Assembly (NCBI GenBank): GCA_963813415.1
Contig: CAWEYW010000014.1
Coordinates: 3,080 to 67,079, forward strand
From: CAIWHR01 sp963813415
GTDB lineage: Bacteria; Pseudomonadota; Gammaproteobacteria; Burkholderiales; Casimicrobiaceae
DNA: 64,000 nucleotides
Reading direction: 5' to 3'
The notes under the pieces were generated by a model, which worked only from the letters and a program-made list of their open reading frames with translations, searched no databases and was not told where the DNA came from. Below are positions 45,379-56,033 of this stretch, in pieces (positions within the stretch are counted from its first letter, which is position 1; the number at the start of each line of letters is the position of its first letter). Position numbers and translations under genes: made by a program.

Positions 45379-46905
45379 ATGCATCCCTGTCGAGAGCAGC
45401 CCGGACGCGACCCATGCACCGCGTCCGCCGGCCGGACGGGCTTGGGCGTGTCGCTGCTCGTCGCGCTCCTGACCCTGCACGTTGCCGGACCGGCGCGCTC
45501 CGAAATTCTCGGCGACGCGCGCCAATTGTCGCGCCTGGGCGAACCGCTCCGACTCGCCGTTTCCGTCCGGCAGGATGGCGGCAGCCCGATCAGCGAGCGC
45601 TGCCTGGCAGTCGTCGGCCCGGCCCAAAGTGACGGGCTTCCGCACATTCTGACCGCCAACGCTGCCCTCGAACGCCACGCCGGAATCGCGGGCGTGAAAA
45701 TCACGACGGCGGCCCCCGTTCGCGAGCCCGTGGTCCGGCTGATGCTGCGCACGCATTGCGACGGTGCGACCCGCCTGTACACGTTGTTCCTGGAACCTCC
45801 GGGCAGTACCCGACAAGTGCGCGCCGTGGGGCAGCCGGGGCCGCACATCCCGCTGACCGCGAACGGGGCGCCGGTGGAGCGCTCCGGACCGGTGTCTCCG
45901 GCCGTGACGGTCATTCCCGTCGTCCCCGCACCGCGGATGGCTGGTGGCAGCACAGGCGCCACGGCGACGCCGCGGACGCTCACCAACAACGACGTTGCCC
46001 GACTGCGCTCCGATGCGGCGCGCCCCGCCCCGACAGTGATCTCCATGTCCGCCGACGCGGCGCCGACGACGGCTGCAACGGCGGCGGCAGCCAGCGTGCC
46101 GGGCGTTCGCGCGGAGGGATCGCACGCTCCGGACGCGTCCGCGGTTGCCGATCCGGCGGCGCTGGAAGCGGAGAACGCAACCCTGCGGCAACAGATCGCA
46201 CAACTCAGCGGCGAGCTGCAACGCCTGCAGCAGCCGGCTGTCGCAACGGCGCCGTCGGCGCACTCGCCCGCGCCCGCCCGCGGTGCCGCGGTCGCGCCCA
46301 TCGGGCCCGGTTGGGAAGTCGCCTGGCCGGTGGCTGTCGCGCTGGGGGGGCTCGCAGCACTGGCCGTGGGCGGCTTCGTCTGGCGACGCCGACACGCCGG
46401 AGACGAGTGGGCGCTCACGGGACCGCCGTCGCACCGGGTGGCTTCGCGCACGAGCCTGGCCGAAGCGCCGGTGACATTCAAGCAGGGCAGCCTGCCCCAT
46501 GCGCACGGTCCCGGCACCGAGACGGGCGACGTGCCCCAGGACGCCGCGTGGTCGGCGGCGCCGGTGCCGGCGCCCATCAACACGCCGACCCCGCTCCTGC
46601 TGCAGCCTTCGGCGGAAGATCTCGGACGCGATCTCGAGCGGGAGCTTTTCGTCGCCGAGCGCGCGCACTCGGCGCTGGAGCGCGCGCATCCCGACCTGGT
46701 CGACACCCTTACCCGTTGCTGGGGAACGGCAGCCGCACGTGCGCAGCTTGCCGCGCTGCTGCAGGTCGGATCGCCGCAGCTCGCCCGGATGTCGGGAGAA
46801 GCGGTCGCCGAGTTGCGCCTGCTGGTGCGCATTGCCGACGAACTCGTCCACCGCGCGGCCCCCGAGTCACCCGCACCCTACCGGCCGCCGGCGCCGGCGT
46901 GGTGA
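45379..46905 (+). CDS. FimV-like membrane protein lacking LysM
   Basis: A 508-residue protein of unknown function. After a signal-like segment (LGVSLLVALLTLHVAGPARS) comes a domain of about 100 residues resembling the FimV N-terminus: RLGEPLRLAVSV compares with SSLGQPLSALIEL in fimV of this window, and EPVVRLMLR ending RLYTLFLEPPG compares with EPYLDLMVE ending REYTFLLDPPG. A Pro/Ala/Thr linker, a short coiled-coil-like ALEAENATLRQQIAQLSGEL, a membrane helix (VAWPVAVALGGLAALAVGGF) and an acidic C-terminal region follow. No LysM or TPR is visible. It is transcribed against the flanking ABC genes. Confidence 0.7.
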   Translation: MHPCREQPGRDPCTASAGRTGLGVSLLVALLTLHVAGPARSEILGDARQLSRLGEPLRLAVSVRQDGGSPISERCLAVVGPAQSDGLPHILTANAALERHAGIAGVKITTAAPVREPVVRLMLRTHCDGATRLYTLFLEPPGSTRQVRAVGQPGPHIPLTANGAPVERSGPVSPAVTVIPVVPAPRMAGGSTGATATPRTLTNNDVARLRSDAARPAPTVISMSADAAPTTAATAAAASVPGVRAEGSHAPDASAVADPAALEAENATLRQQIAQLSGELQRLQQPAVATAPSAHSPAPARGAAVAPIGPGWEVAWPVAVALGGLAALAVGGFVWRRRHAGDEWALTGPPSHRVASRTSLAEAPVTFKQGSLPHAHGPGTETGDVPQDAAWSAAPVPAPINTPTPLLLQPSAEDLGRDLERELFVAERAHSALERAHPDLVDTLTRCWGTAAARAQLAALLQVGSPQLARMSGEAVAELRLLVRIADELVHRAAPESPAPYRPPAPAW

Positions 46906-46950
46906 GCGGTCGCGGTGCGGGCGGTCGTTGCGCCGGCACGCGACGGTCAG

Positions 46951-47682
<732 letters not shown>

Positions 47683-47698
47683 CGCCGCAGCGCAACGC

Positions 47699-48916
47699 TC
47701 ACTTGGTCGCCATCTGCACCGGCGCACCATCCGCCAGACTGGCGGCGGGCTTGACGACCACGCGCTCGCCGGTCTTGAGCTCCGCGGTGATGGCGGTCAG
47801 GTCGCCGACCTTGATTCCCGGCTGCACCGGAACCATGGCGACCTTGTCGGCGCGCACCACGAATACGACATCGCGGCCGTCGCGACGCACGATGGCATCG
47901 GTATTCACGGCAAGCAAGGGCCGCTGCTCCGCGGCACTCACGTCGCGCGACAGAAACGCGACCTTGGCGCTCATCTCCGGCAGCACCCGCGGATCGATGG
48001 CCTCGAACTGCACCTTGGTCATCACCGTGGCCTTCGCACGATCGACCGTCGGAACCATGCGGCTGATGCGGCCGCGAAAACGCACGTCCGGCAGGGCATC
48101 GAGCGTGATTTCGCACGGCTGCCCGACCCGGATCTTGCCGAGACTCGACTCCGACACGTCGGCCTCCACTTCGAGCGACCCCATGTCCGCCATGGTCACG
48201 ACGGCGCCCTTCGATTCCGCCGCGGAGGAGAACGGGGTGATGATGTCGCCGATGTTCGCGCTCTTGGAAAGAATGACGCCGTCGAAGGGCGCACGGATGA
48301 GCGTGTAATCGACGCTGACCTGCGCGTTGCGTGAAGTCGCCTCTGCAACCGCGATATTGGCGCGGGCATTGGCGACCGCAGCCGCAGTGCGGTCGGCGCG
48401 CGCCTTGGACGTGTCGAGCGCCGCGCGCGAGACAAAACCTTTCGCAACGAGTTCCTCGTCGCGGCGGAGCTGCGCCGCCGCGTCGCGCGCATCGGCCTCG
48501 GCCTGGGCCAGCGCGGCACGCGCGGCATTGACGCTCGCCGCCGCGGACTGCGCCTGCGCAACGACGTCGCGATTGTCGAGGCGCGCAATGACCTCACCGG
48601 ATTTCACGCGCGAGCCCTCCGCGACGCCGAGCCAGTCGAGACGGCCGGTCGCCTTCGAGGCGATCGCGGCCTTGCGCTGCGGCACGACATAGCCCGTCGC
48701 GTTCAGGACGACGTACTGTTGCGACGGAAACGTGGTCACGACGGCGGCAGTCTGTACCGTGACCGGATGCGGGCGCAGGAACCACCACGCGACGCCGGCG
48801 AGGAGCACGAGTGCCATCGCGAGCTGCCACCAGCGGCGTCGGCGCCGTGGGCGGGTGATCGCGGCGCGGTCGATGCGCAGCCGCGACAGGTCGTCAGGGG
48901 AGGAGGAATCGTTCAT
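47699..48916 (-). CDS. Periplasmic adaptor (HlyD/RND membrane-fusion) subunit of ABC exporter
   Basis: A 405-residue adaptor: cytoplasmic Arg-rich start (ITRPRRRRRWWQ), one membrane helix (LAMALVLLAGVAWWFL), a biotinyl-lipoyl-like half (GRLDWLGVAEGSRVKSGEVIARLD), an Ala-rich coiled-coil hairpin at about 120-215, the second lipoyl half (VDYTLIRAPFDGVILSKSANIGD), and a beta-barrel. It begins the adaptor-ATPase-permease-permease set. No TolC-type gene is adjacent. Confidence 0.9.
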   Translation of the reverse strand: MNDSSSPDDLSRLRIDRAAITRPRRRRRWWQLAMALVLLAGVAWWFLRPHPVTVQTAAVVTTFPSQQYVVLNATGYVVPQRKAAIASKATGRLDWLGVAEGSRVKSGEVIARLDNRDVVAQAQSAAASVNAARAALAQAEADARDAAAQLRRDEELVAKGFVSRAALDTSKARADRTAAAVANARANIAVAEATSRNAQVSVDYTLIRAPFDGVILSKSANIGDIITPFSSAAESKGAVVTMADMGSLEVEADVSESSLGKIRVGQPCEITLDALPDVRFRGRISRMVPTVDRAKATVMTKVQFEAIDPRVLPEMSAKVAFLSRDVSAAEQRPLLAVNTDAIVRRDGRDVVFVVRADKVAMVPVQPGIKVGDLTAITAELKTGERVVVKPAASLADGAPVQMATK

Positions 48917-49011
48917 GCGGAGGCGCGGGGACGCGACGGTCACGCGCAGTCGAATCTTACCTTGCGGGGCCGGCGCTGCCCGTTCTACAAAAGCCGCGCG
49001 CGCGCCGGACC

Positions 49012-49947
49012 TCACCCGCCTTCGAGCGGCGCCGCGTCGTGCAGCGGCGACTCGGTGCGGGAGTTGCGCAAGGCACGCCACGTGAGGATCACCAGCCCTG
49101 CCCCGATCGCGGCGATGCCCGTCCATTCGCTGCGCGACAACACCTCGCCGAAGATCGCCATCGACGACAGCAACGCGATCACCGGAATGGCGAACATGTT
49201 GAGGGAAGCGGTGCCCGCCGGCAGGTGGCGCAGGACCCCGAGCCAGAGCAGGAAGCCGCCGGCCGTGGACACCGCCCCGACGTAGAGCAACAGCATCGCC
49301 TGCGTCACGGACCAGCGCGTCGCCTCGCCGGGCAGAAACCATGACAGCAGGGTCAGCGGCAGCACCCCCGCGAGCATCTGCCAGGCGATGAACACCATCG
49401 GATCGAACTGCTTGCGGCGCTGGAAGTACTTCATGGCAACCGTGCCCGCGGCCCAGCCGAACCCCGAGAGCACCGCCCACAGCTTGGGCGTGAGATCGCC
49501 GCGCCAGTTCCACGGCTCGACGACGAGCCCGAGGCCGACGAGCGCGCAGCCGACGGCGAGCCACTGCGTACCGCGCACCCGCTCGTGCAGCACGGGCCAG
49601 GCGATCAGCAGCGTCCAGAACGGCATCGTGAACACGAGCACGGACGTGCGCCCCGCACCGCCGCCGGCAAGAGCCATCGTGGTGCCGGTGAAGTTGATCG
49701 TGGTCTGGAAGAAGCCGGTCACCAGCACCGCGGTCCAGTCCTCGGGCAGCAGGCGCCGGCGCTGCACGAGCAATGCCGCGAAGATCACCGCCACGGCCAC
49801 CCAGGTACGCTGCACGTTGAAGGTCCCGGGATCGGCATTGGCGAGCGCGAACTTCATCGCGATCCAGTTGCCGCCCCACACCAGCGTGAGCACCGCCAGC
49901 GCCGCATACGCCAACCGTACGGCGCGCGCCGGGTTCGCGGCGGACAT
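49012..49947 (-). CDS. EamA/DMT-family transporter
   Basis: A 311-residue inner-membrane carrier with ten predicted helices in two EamA domains (LVWGGNWIAMKFALAN, VLSGFGWAAGTVAMKYFQ). It is not closely similar to the other EamA protein in this window. Its ATG overlaps the stop of the upstream hydrolase gene by one base (TGATG). Substrate unknown. Confidence 0.87.
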   Translation of the reverse strand: MSAANPARAVRLAYAALAVLTLVWGGNWIAMKFALANADPGTFNVQRTWVAVAVIFAALLVQRRRLLPEDWTAVLVTGFFQTTINFTGTTMALAGGGAGRTSVLVFTMPFWTLLIAWPVLHERVRGTQWLAVGCALVGLGLVVEPWNWRGDLTPKLWAVLSGFGWAAGTVAMKYFQRRKQFDPMVFIAWQMLAGVLPLTLLSWFLPGEATRWSVTQAMLLLYVGAVSTAGGFLLWLGVLRHLPAGTASLNMFAIPVIALLSSMAIFGEVLSRSEWTGIAAIGAGLVILTWRALRNSRTESPLHDAAPLEGG

Positions 49948-50840
49948 CAACGCAGGAGGAAGGCTTCGAGCGCGCGCGCGACCGCCTCCGGCTGATCGTG
50001 GTGCAGCATGTGCCCCGCGTCGGGGATCATGACGAGTTCGCCGCCGGGAATGTGCGCCAGGCGGCGCCGGATTCCCGCCAGCGTGGCGGTGGCGCCTTCG
50101 CCTTCGGGATGTTCGCCGAGCCAGCGCGGGATGTCCGAGTGCTCGGCCGCCATCCACAGCGTGGGCGCGCTGATGTGTCGCCACACCGCGTACACCTCTT
50201 CCATCCGGTAGACCGTGGGAAACGGCAGCTTGTGGCGCGGATCGGAGCGCAGCCGCGCGGTCCCGTCCGAAGCGACGTCCGCCCATTCACCGGCGAGAAA
50301 CAGCGCCTTGTCGCGCGCCAGGCGTGGATTGTTCTTCTGCAGGCGCGCGGCGACGGCATCGAGATCGGCGTAAGGCTGGAAGGCGATCGGCGCACGCAAC
50401 GCATCGAGCCATTTGGCGAATTTCGCCGGCGCGAGGCTCGGGTCTTCCGCCGGGATGCCGAAGCCGTCCAGCGAGACGAGCTTCGCCACGCGCTCCGGCC
50501 GGATGCCCGCGTAATGCAGGACGACATTGCCGCCCAGGCTGTGACCCGCGAGATGCACGCGCTCGCCGGGCGCCAGGAGGTCGAGCAGCGCCTCGAGATC
50601 GGCGAGATAATCGGCGAACCAGTAGCCCTGCGCCTGCCATGCGGACTGGCCGAAACCGCGCAGGTCGGGCGCGATCACGTGCCATTCGTGGCGGAGCGCG
50701 TCGACGAGAAACTGGAAGGATGCAGCGACATCCATCCAGCCGTGCAGCAGGAACAGCTTCGGAGCCTCCGGCGCACCCCACGCGAGCACGCGGTGCCCGA
50801 GGCCGCGCAGATCCACGCGTTGCGACGTGAAGCGCTTCAT
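49947..50840 (-). CDS. Alpha/beta-fold hydrolase
   Basis: A 297-residue hydrolase: oxyanion region LLHGWMDVAASF, nucleophile S101 in LAGHSLGGNVVL, and catalytic H277 in DAGHMLHHDQPEAV. The core resembles epoxide hydrolase or esterase relatives (DLRGFGQS). The start at 50840 gives MKRFTSQRVDLRG. Substrate cannot be assigned; coupling with the transporter gene may mean a shared physiological context. Confidence 0.87.
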   Translation of the reverse strand: MKRFTSQRVDLRGLGHRVLAWGAPEAPKLFLLHGWMDVAASFQFLVDALRHEWHVIAPDLRGFGQSAWQAQGYWFADYLADLEALLDLLAPGERVHLAGHSLGGNVVLHYAGIRPERVAKLVSLDGFGIPAEDPSLAPAKFAKWLDALRAPIAFQPYADLDAVAARLQKNNPRLARDKALFLAGEWADVASDGTARLRSDPRHKLPFPTVYRMEEVYAVWRHISAPTLWMAAEHSDIPRWLGEHPEGEGATATLAGIRRRLAHIPGGELVMIPDAGHMLHHDQPEAVARALEAFLLR

Positions 50841-50865
50841 GCGAAGCCCCGGCGGCACCTGCCGG

Positions 50866-51201
50866 TCAGCGCTTCCTGCACAACGCGATGCCGTCCTGCC
50901 AGCCCATGCTGTAGTTGCCGTCCTTGCCGAAACGTCCGGCGTCCTTGCGCTCCGCGCCCTTGGCACTGGCACACCCGTCCGCATAGCCCTGCCGATAGGC
51001 GAGCGGAAACCCCGACAGGTTCACTCTCGGGGGCGGCGGCTCGGCGTTGCGCGGCAGCGGCGGCGCCGTCGGCTTGACGGGCTCGGAGGGCGCAATGGTC
51101 GCGCAGCTCGCGACCAGCAACGCTGCCAGTACAGCAAGCAGTGCGCGGGCACGCGTTGTCGTGGCGCCGCGCAGCGGCAGTAGATCGATCGAGCGAACCA
51201 T
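50866..51201 (-). CDS. Small putative lipoprotein
   Basis: A 111-residue protein: basic start, hydrophobic segment (LLAVLAALLVAS) with lipobox ending at C33, a Pro-rich spacer (PVKPTAPPLPRNAEPPPPR), and a C-terminal block LAYRQGYADGCASAKG with GWQDGIALC, which looks like a small conserved repeat with two cysteines. Function unknown. It sits 25 bases before the hydrolase gene and is divergent from dnaE. Confidence 0.7.
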   Translation of the reverse strand: MVRSIDLLPLRGATTTRARALLAVLAALLVASCATIAPSEPVKPTAPPLPRNAEPPPPRVNLSGFPLAYRQGYADGCASAKGAERKDAGRFGKDGNYSMGWQDGIALCRKR

Positions 51202-51316
51202 GGATGCGCGCCGGTTGCGTCGCTTGAACGGGGTAAAATTGTAACAGGCTGCACTCATGCACCACCGCAGCACGTGCCGGACGTCACCGGTGCCGCGCCG
51301 CCCCAGGTCTTCCTCC

Positions 51317-54300
51317 ATGAGCGATCCCGTTTTCGTCCATCTGCGAATGCACAGCGAGTTCGCGATCGCGGACGGCATCGTGCGCATCGACGACGCCGTT
51401 GCCGCAGCGGCCGCCGATCGCATGCCCGCGCTCGCCATCACGGATCTGGCGAACGCCTTCGGCCTCATCAAGTTCTACAAGGCGGCGCGCGCCGCTGGCG
51501 TGAAGCCGCTGTTCGGCGTCGACGCCTGGATCACCAACGAGCCGAACCGGGACCAGCCCACCCGCGTGCTGCTGCTCGCGCAATCACGCACCGGGTACCT
51601 CCGCCTCACCGACTGGCTGTCGCGCGCGTACCGCACCAACCAGCATCGCGGGCGCGCCGAGTTGCGCCGCGCATGGATGAGCGAAGGAACCGAAGGCCTG
51701 ATCGCGCTTTCGGGCGCGCGCGACGGCGACGTCGGCCAGGCACTGCTGCAGGGTGACGCCGCCAGTGCAGTGCGCCTCGCGCGTGAATGGGCCGCGCTCT
51801 TTCCCGACCGGTTCTATCTCGAGTTGCAGCGCGCCGGTCACTCCGACGATGACGCGCTGGTCGCGGCGACGGTGCGCGTTGCGGGCGACACCGGCCTCCC
51901 CGTCGTGGCCACGCACCCCGTGCAGTTCCTCCGGCGCGAGGACTTCCGCGCGCACGAAGCACGCGTCTGCATCGCGGAGGGCGCGGCGCTGTCGGACCCG
52001 CGACGGCCGCGCCGGTTCACGCCCGCTCAGTACTTCACGACCCAGGCGGAGATGGCCGCCGCATTTGCCGATTACCCCGAAGCGCTCGTGAACAGCGTCG
52101 CCATCGCGCAACGCTGCAATCTGGTCATTCCCCTCGGCAAGAACTATCTGCCCGACTTTCCGACCCCGCCTGGCGTGACGATCGACGATCACCTGCGCCA
52201 GGAGGCAGCGGCCGGCCTCGAGAAGCGCCTGGCGGCGCTCTACCCCGATCCGCAGGTGCGCGAAGGGAAGCGTCCGGAGTACGAGGCGCGCCTGGCGTTC
52301 GAGACGAAGACCATCGTGCAGATGGGGTTCCCGGGTTACTTCCTGATCGTTGCCGACTTCATCAACTGGGCGAAGCGCAATGGCGTCCCCGTCGGGCCCG
52401 GTCGCGGATCGGGCGCCGGTTCGCTCGTCGCGTATGCGCTCGGCATCACCGATCTCGACCCGCTGCGCTACACACTGCTGTTCGAGCGCTTCCTCAATCC
52501 CGAGCGCATCTCGATGCCGGACTTCGACATCGACTTCTGCCAGGACGGCCGTGACCGGGTCATCGATTACGTCAAGAAGCTCTACGGCGCCGATTCCGTC
52601 TCGCAGATCGCGACCTTCGGCACCATGGCCGCGAAGGCCGCCGTACGCGACGTCGGGCGGGTGCTCGACCTGCCGTATTCGTTCTGCGACGGCATCGCCA
52701 AGCTCATCCCGTTCCAGCCGGGCAAGCAGATCACCTTGAAGCAGGCTCGCGAGATGGAGCCCCTGCTGGCCGAGCGCGAGGAGAACGAGGAGGAGGTGCG
52801 CGAGCTCCTCGTGCTGGCCGAAGCGCTCGAGGGCCTGACGCGCAACGTGGGGATGCACGCCGGTGGCGTGCTCATCGCTCCCGGCAAGCTCACCGACTTC
52901 TGCCCGCTCTACATGCAGGCGGGTTCGGACGGCATCGTGTCGCAGTTCGACAAGGACGATGTCGAGGCGGTCGGGCTCGTGAAGTTCGACTTTCTCGGCC
53001 TCACGACGCTCACCATCCTCGACTGGGCCCTGCGGTACGTGCGCCGCCTGGATCCTTCGTATGCGCTCACGCTCGACAGCATCCCGCTCGACGATCGCCG
53101 GGCCTACGACATCTTCAAGACGGGGAACACATCGGCAGTGTTCCAGTTCGAATCGCGTGGCATGCGCGACCTCCTGGTGCGCGCGAAACCCGACCGCTTC
53201 GAGGACATCATCGCGCTGGTGGCGCTGTACCGGCCGGGTCCGATGGACCTCATCCCGGATTACATCGATCGCAAGCACGGCCGGCAGCGTGTCGAGTATC
53301 CGGACCCGCGCGTCGAGCCGATCCTCGGCCCCACCTACGGCGTGATGGTGTACCAGGAACAGGTCATGCAGATCGCCCAGGTGATCGGCGGCTATACGCT
53401 GGGCGCCGCCGATCTCCTGCGCCGCGCGATGGGCAAGAAAAAGCCGGAGGAGATGGCCCAGCAGCGCGAGATCTTCGTCGCCGGCGCGCAGAAGAATGGC
53501 GTCTCGGCGGCCAAGGCCTCGCAGCTCTTCGACCACATGGAGAAGTTCGCGGGCTACGGCTTCAACAAGTCGCACGCCGCGGCATACGCGCTGGTGGCGT
53601 ACCAGACCGCGTACTTCAAGGCGCACCACACCGCCGCGTTCATGGCCGCCAACCTGTCGCTCGTCATGGACGACACCGACAAGGTACGCACGCTCCACGA
53701 CGACACCGTCGCCCAGGGCGTCACGGTGTTGCCGCCGGACGTGAACGCGTCGAACTATCGCTTCGAGCCGGTGGATACCAAGAGCATCCGCTACGGCCTG
53801 GGGGGCGTGAAGGGCACAGGGCAGGCGGCGATCGAAGCCATCGTCGCGGCGCGAACCGCCGGCGGCCCGTTCCGGGACCTGTTCGATTTCTGCCGTCGCG
53901 TCGACAAGCGACTCGTCAATCGCCGCGTGCTCGAGGCGCTGATCCGCGCGGGCGCATTCGATTCGGTCGATGCCCGTCGGGCGAGTCTTTTCGCGTCGGT
54001 CGGGATCGCCCTCGGCGAGGCGGAGCGCGCCGAAGCCACCGCATCGCAGGTGTCGCTCTTCGGCGAGGAGCAGCATGCGACTTCACTGACGATGGTCGCC
54101 GCCCGCGAATGGACCGACGCGGAAAGGCTGGTGCACGAGAAGGCCGCGCTGGGCTTCTATCTTTCCGGCCATCCGTTCCAGAGCTATGCCGCCGAGCTCG
54201 CGCCCATCGTGCGGCACCCGCTCGCCGATCTGCAGCCCCGCAAGGACCCTGTGCTGATCGCCGGCATCGTCATCGGCCTGCGCGTGCAGACGTCCCGGCG

Positions 54301-54748
54301 CGGCAAGATGGCCTTCGTGACCCTCGACGATGGCCAGGCCACCGCGGAGGTGGTGATCTTCAACGAGACCTTCGACGCCGCCCGCATGCTGCTGCGCGAG
54401 GACGAGTTGCTGGTCGTGGAGGCCAAGGTGATGCAGCGCCCGGGCGAGGATGGCCAGAGCCAGGGTCTGCGGATCATTGCGGAGCAGGTGCATGACATCG
54501 CGGCGATCCGCAAGCGCTATGCCAAGGGTCTGCGACTCGCATTCAACGGCGGGGCCGATGCGGCGCGGCTGCACGAGCTCCTCGCACCATTCCGTCCAGG
54601 GCGCTGCTCGGTCGTGCTGGAGTACTGCACGCGCGGCGTCAGCGGTGAGATCGAGTTCCCGGAAAGCTGGAGCGTGAATCCGGACAACGCGCTGATCGCG
54701 CAACTCAAGGACTGGCTCGCACCCGAGAATGTCCGGGTGCTCTATTGA
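51317..54748 (+). CDS. dnaE: DNA polymerase III subunit alpha DnaE
   Basis: Replicative polymerase catalytic subunit, 1143 residues, full length for the E. coli-type DnaE. The PHP domain begins at FVHLRMHSEFAIADG, and the palm has the catalytic acids D402 and D404 in MPDFDIDFC. Later blocks include GYGFNKSHAAAYALVAYQTA and the OB domain around RGKMAFVTLDDG. The ATG at 51317 (MSDPVFVHL) is preferred to one 20 codons upstream, which lacks family similarity. Monocistronic as far as visible. Confidence 0.97.
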   Translation: MSDPVFVHLRMHSEFAIADGIVRIDDAVAAAAADRMPALAITDLANAFGLIKFYKAARAAGVKPLFGVDAWITNEPNRDQPTRVLLLAQSRTGYLRLTDWLSRAYRTNQHRGRAELRRAWMSEGTEGLIALSGARDGDVGQALLQGDAASAVRLAREWAALFPDRFYLELQRAGHSDDDALVAATVRVAGDTGLPVVATHPVQFLRREDFRAHEARVCIAEGAALSDPRRPRRFTPAQYFTTQAEMAAAFADYPEALVNSVAIAQRCNLVIPLGKNYLPDFPTPPGVTIDDHLRQEAAAGLEKRLAALYPDPQVREGKRPEYEARLAFETKTIVQMGFPGYFLIVADFINWAKRNGVPVGPGRGSGAGSLVAYALGITDLDPLRYTLLFERFLNPERISMPDFDIDFCQDGRDRVIDYVKKLYGADSVSQIATFGTMAAKAAVRDVGRVLDLPYSFCDGIAKLIPFQPGKQITLKQAREMEPLLAEREENEEEVRELLVLAEALEGLTRNVGMHAGGVLIAPGKLTDFCPLYMQAGSDGIVSQFDKDDVEAVGLVKFDFLGLTTLTILDWALRYVRRLDPSYALTLDSIPLDDRRAYDIFKTGNTSAVFQFESRGMRDLLVRAKPDRFEDIIALVALYRPGPMDLIPDYIDRKHGRQRVEYPDPRVEPILGPTYGVMVYQEQVMQIAQVIGGYTLGAADLLRRAMGKKKPEEMAQQREIFVAGAQKNGVSAAKASQLFDHMEKFAGYGFNKSHAAAYALVAYQTAYFKAHHTAAFMAANLSLVMDDTDKVRTLHDDTVAQGVTVLPPDVNASNYRFEPVDTKSIRYGLGGVKGTGQAAIEAIVAARTAGGPFRDLFDFCRRVDKRLVNRRVLEALIRAGAFDSVDARRASLFASVGIALGEAERAEATASQVSLFGEEQHATSLTMVAAREWTDAERLVHEKAALGFYLSGHPFQSYAAELAPIVRHPLADLQPRKDPVLIAGIVIGLRVQTSRRGKMAFVTLDDGQATAEVVIFNETFDAARMLLREDELLVVEAKVMQRPGEDGQSQGLRIIAEQVHDIAAIRKRYAKGLRLAFNGGADAARLHELLAPFRPGRCSVVLEYCTRGVSGEIEFPESWSVNPDNALIAQLKDWLAPENVRVLY

Positions 54749-54761
54749 GCAGTCCGAAGCT

Positions 54762-54779
54762 GGGCCGCGCGTGCGGCCC
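54762..54779 (+). terminator. Hairpin after dnaE
   Basis: A perfect 7-bp stem GGGCCGC/GCGGCCC with loop GCGT, starting 14 bases after the dnaE stop. No U-tract follows, so termination is uncertain. Confidence 0.35.
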
Positions 54780-54836
54780 GGTATCGCGTAGCCGGGTTGG
54801 CCGGGCAAGCGCGCGCTGCGCTCCCGGGCGTGCTTG

Positions 54837-56030
54837 ATGCCGCGCGTGTCCTCGCCCCTCACGCGTTATCGCGCCTTCTTCCGTCAGCCCGACGTCGTGC
54901 GGTTGCTGACGATGGCCTTCGTGGCCCGCATGCCGATCGGCATGCTGTCGCTCGCCATACTCATGCATCTGCGCGCGGCGACGCATTCGTTCGCTGTCGC
55001 GGGTGCCGTGGTCGGTACGTACCTGATCGCCATGGCCGCTGCCGCGCCGGTGCAGGGGCGCCTCGTCGACCGTCTTGGCCCACGCGGCCTGCTGCGCGTG
55101 AACGGCGTGGTGCATCCGCTGGCGCTGACCGGCTTGTGGGCGGCGCCGGGCCTCGGGTTCGGGTCCGGCTCGATGACGCTGCTTGCGATCACCGCGGGCG
55201 CGTTCGTGCCGCCGCTGTCGGTGCTCACGCGCACCATGTGGCGCTATCGCTTCGAAGGCGAGGAGCGACGCATGGCCTTCGCGCTCGACGCCGTGCTGAT
55301 CGAGCTGAACTTCACCCTCGGCCCGGCGATCATTGCCTTGCTGCTCGCCGTCGCCAGCGCGCAGGCAGCCTTCGCTGCGGCCATCGTGTTTGCGGCCGCC
55401 GGCGCGCCGCTCTTTCTCGGCTCGCCGGCAAGGCGCTACTGGAAAACGGAGCCCGCGGGCGAGCGCCACCTGCTGGGCCCGCTGACCGAGCCCACGCTGC
55501 TGCTCATCTTCGGCAGCAACTTCGCGCTGACCTTCGGTCTCGGGCTGCTCGAGGTGGGCTATCCGGGCTTCGCGGCACGCGCCGGGGCGCCGGCCCTTGG
55601 CGGGGTGCTGATCGCCGTGAACTCGCTCGGCAGCGCGGTCGGGGGAATCGCGTATGGCGGGCTGCATCTGCACACCCGCGTCGAGCGACAGTTACCCTGG
55701 CTGCTGGCGCTGCTCGCCGTACCGATTGCGCTGCACAGCCTCATCCAATCGGTCGTGCTGCTCGCGCCGCTCGCCTTCGTCGCCGGACTGATGATCGCGC
55801 CGTCATTCACGATCTTCAGCATGCTGGTGTCGCACCACGCCCCGGCACGCTACGCGACCGAGGCCTTCACCTGGTCCACGACAGGCATCGTCGCCGGCAT
55901 CGGCGCCGGCATGGCTGCCGGGGGCTCGATCATCGAGCACAGCGGACCACCGGCGGCATTCGTCGTGTCCGCGGGGGGCGCGCTGGTTGCGGCGGCGCTT
56001 GCCGCGCAAGTGCGCCGGCGGTCGCGCTGA
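54837..56030 (+). CDS. Major facilitator superfamily transporter
   Basis: A 397-residue inner-membrane protein with about twelve predicted helices; the loop GRLVDRLGPRGLL is the MFS A-motif region. The ATG at 54837 is one codon after an in-frame TTG. Substrate unknown; the overall look is of a drug or metabolite efflux carrier. Convergent with the acyl-CoA ligase gene, with three bases between stops. Confidence 0.87.
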   Translation: MPRVSSPLTRYRAFFRQPDVVRLLTMAFVARMPIGMLSLAILMHLRAATHSFAVAGAVVGTYLIAMAAAAPVQGRLVDRLGPRGLLRVNGVVHPLALTGLWAAPGLGFGSGSMTLLAITAGAFVPPLSVLTRTMWRYRFEGEERRMAFALDAVLIELNFTLGPAIIALLLAVASAQAAFAAAIVFAAAGAPLFLGSPARRYWKTEPAGERHLLGPLTEPTLLLIFGSNFALTFGLGLLEVGYPGFAARAGAPALGGVLIAVNSLGSAVGGIAYGGLHLHTRVERQLPWLLALLAVPIALHSLIQSVVLLAPLAFVAGLMIAPSFTIFSMLVSHHAPARYATEAFTWSTTGIVAGIGAGMAAGGSIIEHSGPPAAFVVSAGGALVAAALAAQVRRRSR

Positions 56031-56033
56031 CGG

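Noticed and set aside
51584..54076. 830-codon open frame antisense to dnaE
   Set aside because: Composition is atypical and it lies wholly inside an unambiguous dnaE.
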